From positions 124,001-188,000 of the forward strand of contig NZ_JACLQU010000001.1 of assembly GCF_016648855.1 (NCBI RefSeq): a stretch of 64,000 nucleotides of DNA, in the 5' to 3' direction. This DNA comes from Streptococcus parasanguinis. Lineage in GTDB: Bacteria > Bacillota > Bacilli > Lactobacillales > Streptococcaceae. Within the stretch, counting starts at the first letter, position 1. The number at the start of each line of letters is the position of its first letter. This document shows, one piece after another, positions 63,625 to 64,000 of this stretch. Below the pieces are notes generated by a model. It did not search any database. It saw only the letters and a program-made list of their open reading frames with translations, and had not been told where the DNA came from. The translations under genes were made by a program, and so were the position numbers.

Positions 63625-64000
63625 CTGCTAAACTCCTTTGTCAATTCAGGATACAACTCATGATCTCGCGTATAATACTCTACCTTGTAATTAGAATCAT
63701 CTATCTCAATTTTAGCATAGAGACACTCTCGAATCAGACCGCGTGGCTGACTGATCGATCCAGGATTCACAAAGAGGGTTCTTCCTTCCTTCCAAGCATC
63801 TGGGATATGAAGGTGGCCGTAAAGACAGATATCTGCTTCTTCCTCTTGGGCCCACAGATCCAATTTTTGAAAACTAAAATTGATCTGGAAGAGATGCCCA
63901 TGGGTCTGGATGATTCGTGTTGGCCCTAGTTGGGTCACCAAGCGTTCTGGATAGCCATCATAAAAATCCATGTTTCCTTGGACAACGTGAATCCCTTCCC
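63621..64000 (-). CDS. YfcE/MJ0936-type metallophosphoesterase, 5' end beyond window
   Basis: The last 126 codons are visible, beginning EGIHVVQGNMD upstream of the internal Met at 63971. GNMD, THGHLF, YGHLHIP and NPGSIS are the metal-binding and fold motifs of small phosphodiesterases. The N-terminal DSHG motif lies outside the window, so 63971 is not the true start. First visible gene of the cbpB-xerD-scpAB-rluB-yidD operon. Confidence 0.9.
   Translation of the reverse strand, partial: EGIHVVQGNMDFYDGYPERLVTQLGPTRIIQTHGHLFQINFSFQKLDLWAQEEEADICLYGHLHIPDAWKEGRTLFVNPGSISQPRGLIRECLYAKIEIDDSNYKVEYYTRDHELYPELTKEFSR

Noticed and set aside
1-64000. CRISPR array, prophage, insertion sequence, rRNA or tRNA genes
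   Set aside because: Repeats present are dispersed structured elements without regular spacers; no transposase, integrase with intact catalytic residues, phage gene or tRNA cloverleaf was recognised by reading.

Overview
The window looks like a low-GC streptococcal chromosome segment of the mitis/sanguinis group. The evidence is a lysine-type MurE (DDPN motif), an MgrA-type Mga regulator, the SlrA rotamase lipoprotein, a wall-anchored nuclease with an LPSTG sorting signal, a clpP with a CtsR box, and many gene neighbourhoods familiar from Streptococcus. I see no rRNA, tRNA, prophage, insertion sequence or CRISPR array. Species is not determinable by reading; a parasanguinis/australis/sanguinis-like species is my guess.

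Layout. 1-8118: P-type ATPase and VOC protein, ftsK, an unrecognised protein, and a three-gene operon of unknown proteins. 8358-15293: slrA, an ABC-F ATPase, then tmk-holB-yabA-rsmI and a GNAT/ogt/Spx-like group. 15443-24452: YitT protein, CBS-ACT protein, the livJHMGF branched-chain amino acid importer behind a CodY-boxed promoter, ylbG, clpP, upp. 24673-29996: mgtA under an M-box Mg2+ riboswitch plus a small Asp/Pro-containing leader ORF, and a MET-boxed metB-lcd sulfur amino acid operon. 30136-42068: flippase ytgP and murE (divergent), DUF1803, an autoregulated-looking MBL/TetR pair, ppaC, pflA, the wall nuclease, and a wrecked trehalose locus in which a deletion joins the 3' halves of treC and treR. 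42542-45560: a TrpX-type ABC importer whose long leader encodes a 17-residue peptide with a Phe-Tyr-Phe-Ser-Tyr-Phe run followed by mutually exclusive hairpins and a terminator. 45645-56002: CNNM/CorC protein, mgrA, AI-2E family protein, YlmA-like ATPase, Na+/H+ antiporter, ytqA-ytqB tRNA modification genes, PAP2 phosphatase and ribU behind an FMN riboswitch. 56451-64000: trmL behind a terminator-bearing leader, trkA-trkH, and the phosphoesterase-cbpB-xerD-like-scpA-scpB-rluB-yidD operon, cut by the right window edge.

Two families of structured intergenic repeats punctuate the segment. Family 1 (about 140-165 bp; 10956, 16380, 17697, 42199) shows compensatory base changes in its hairpins. Family 2 (about 178 bp; 1, 22903, 42362, 50744) folds as three hairpins, the last a terminator.

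The most interesting signals are the aromatic-codon leader peptide/attenuator at 45263-45520, the riboswitch plus leader-ORF combination before mgtA, the covarying repeat family, the treC/treR deletion scar, and the apparently leaderless murE and ytqA transcripts.
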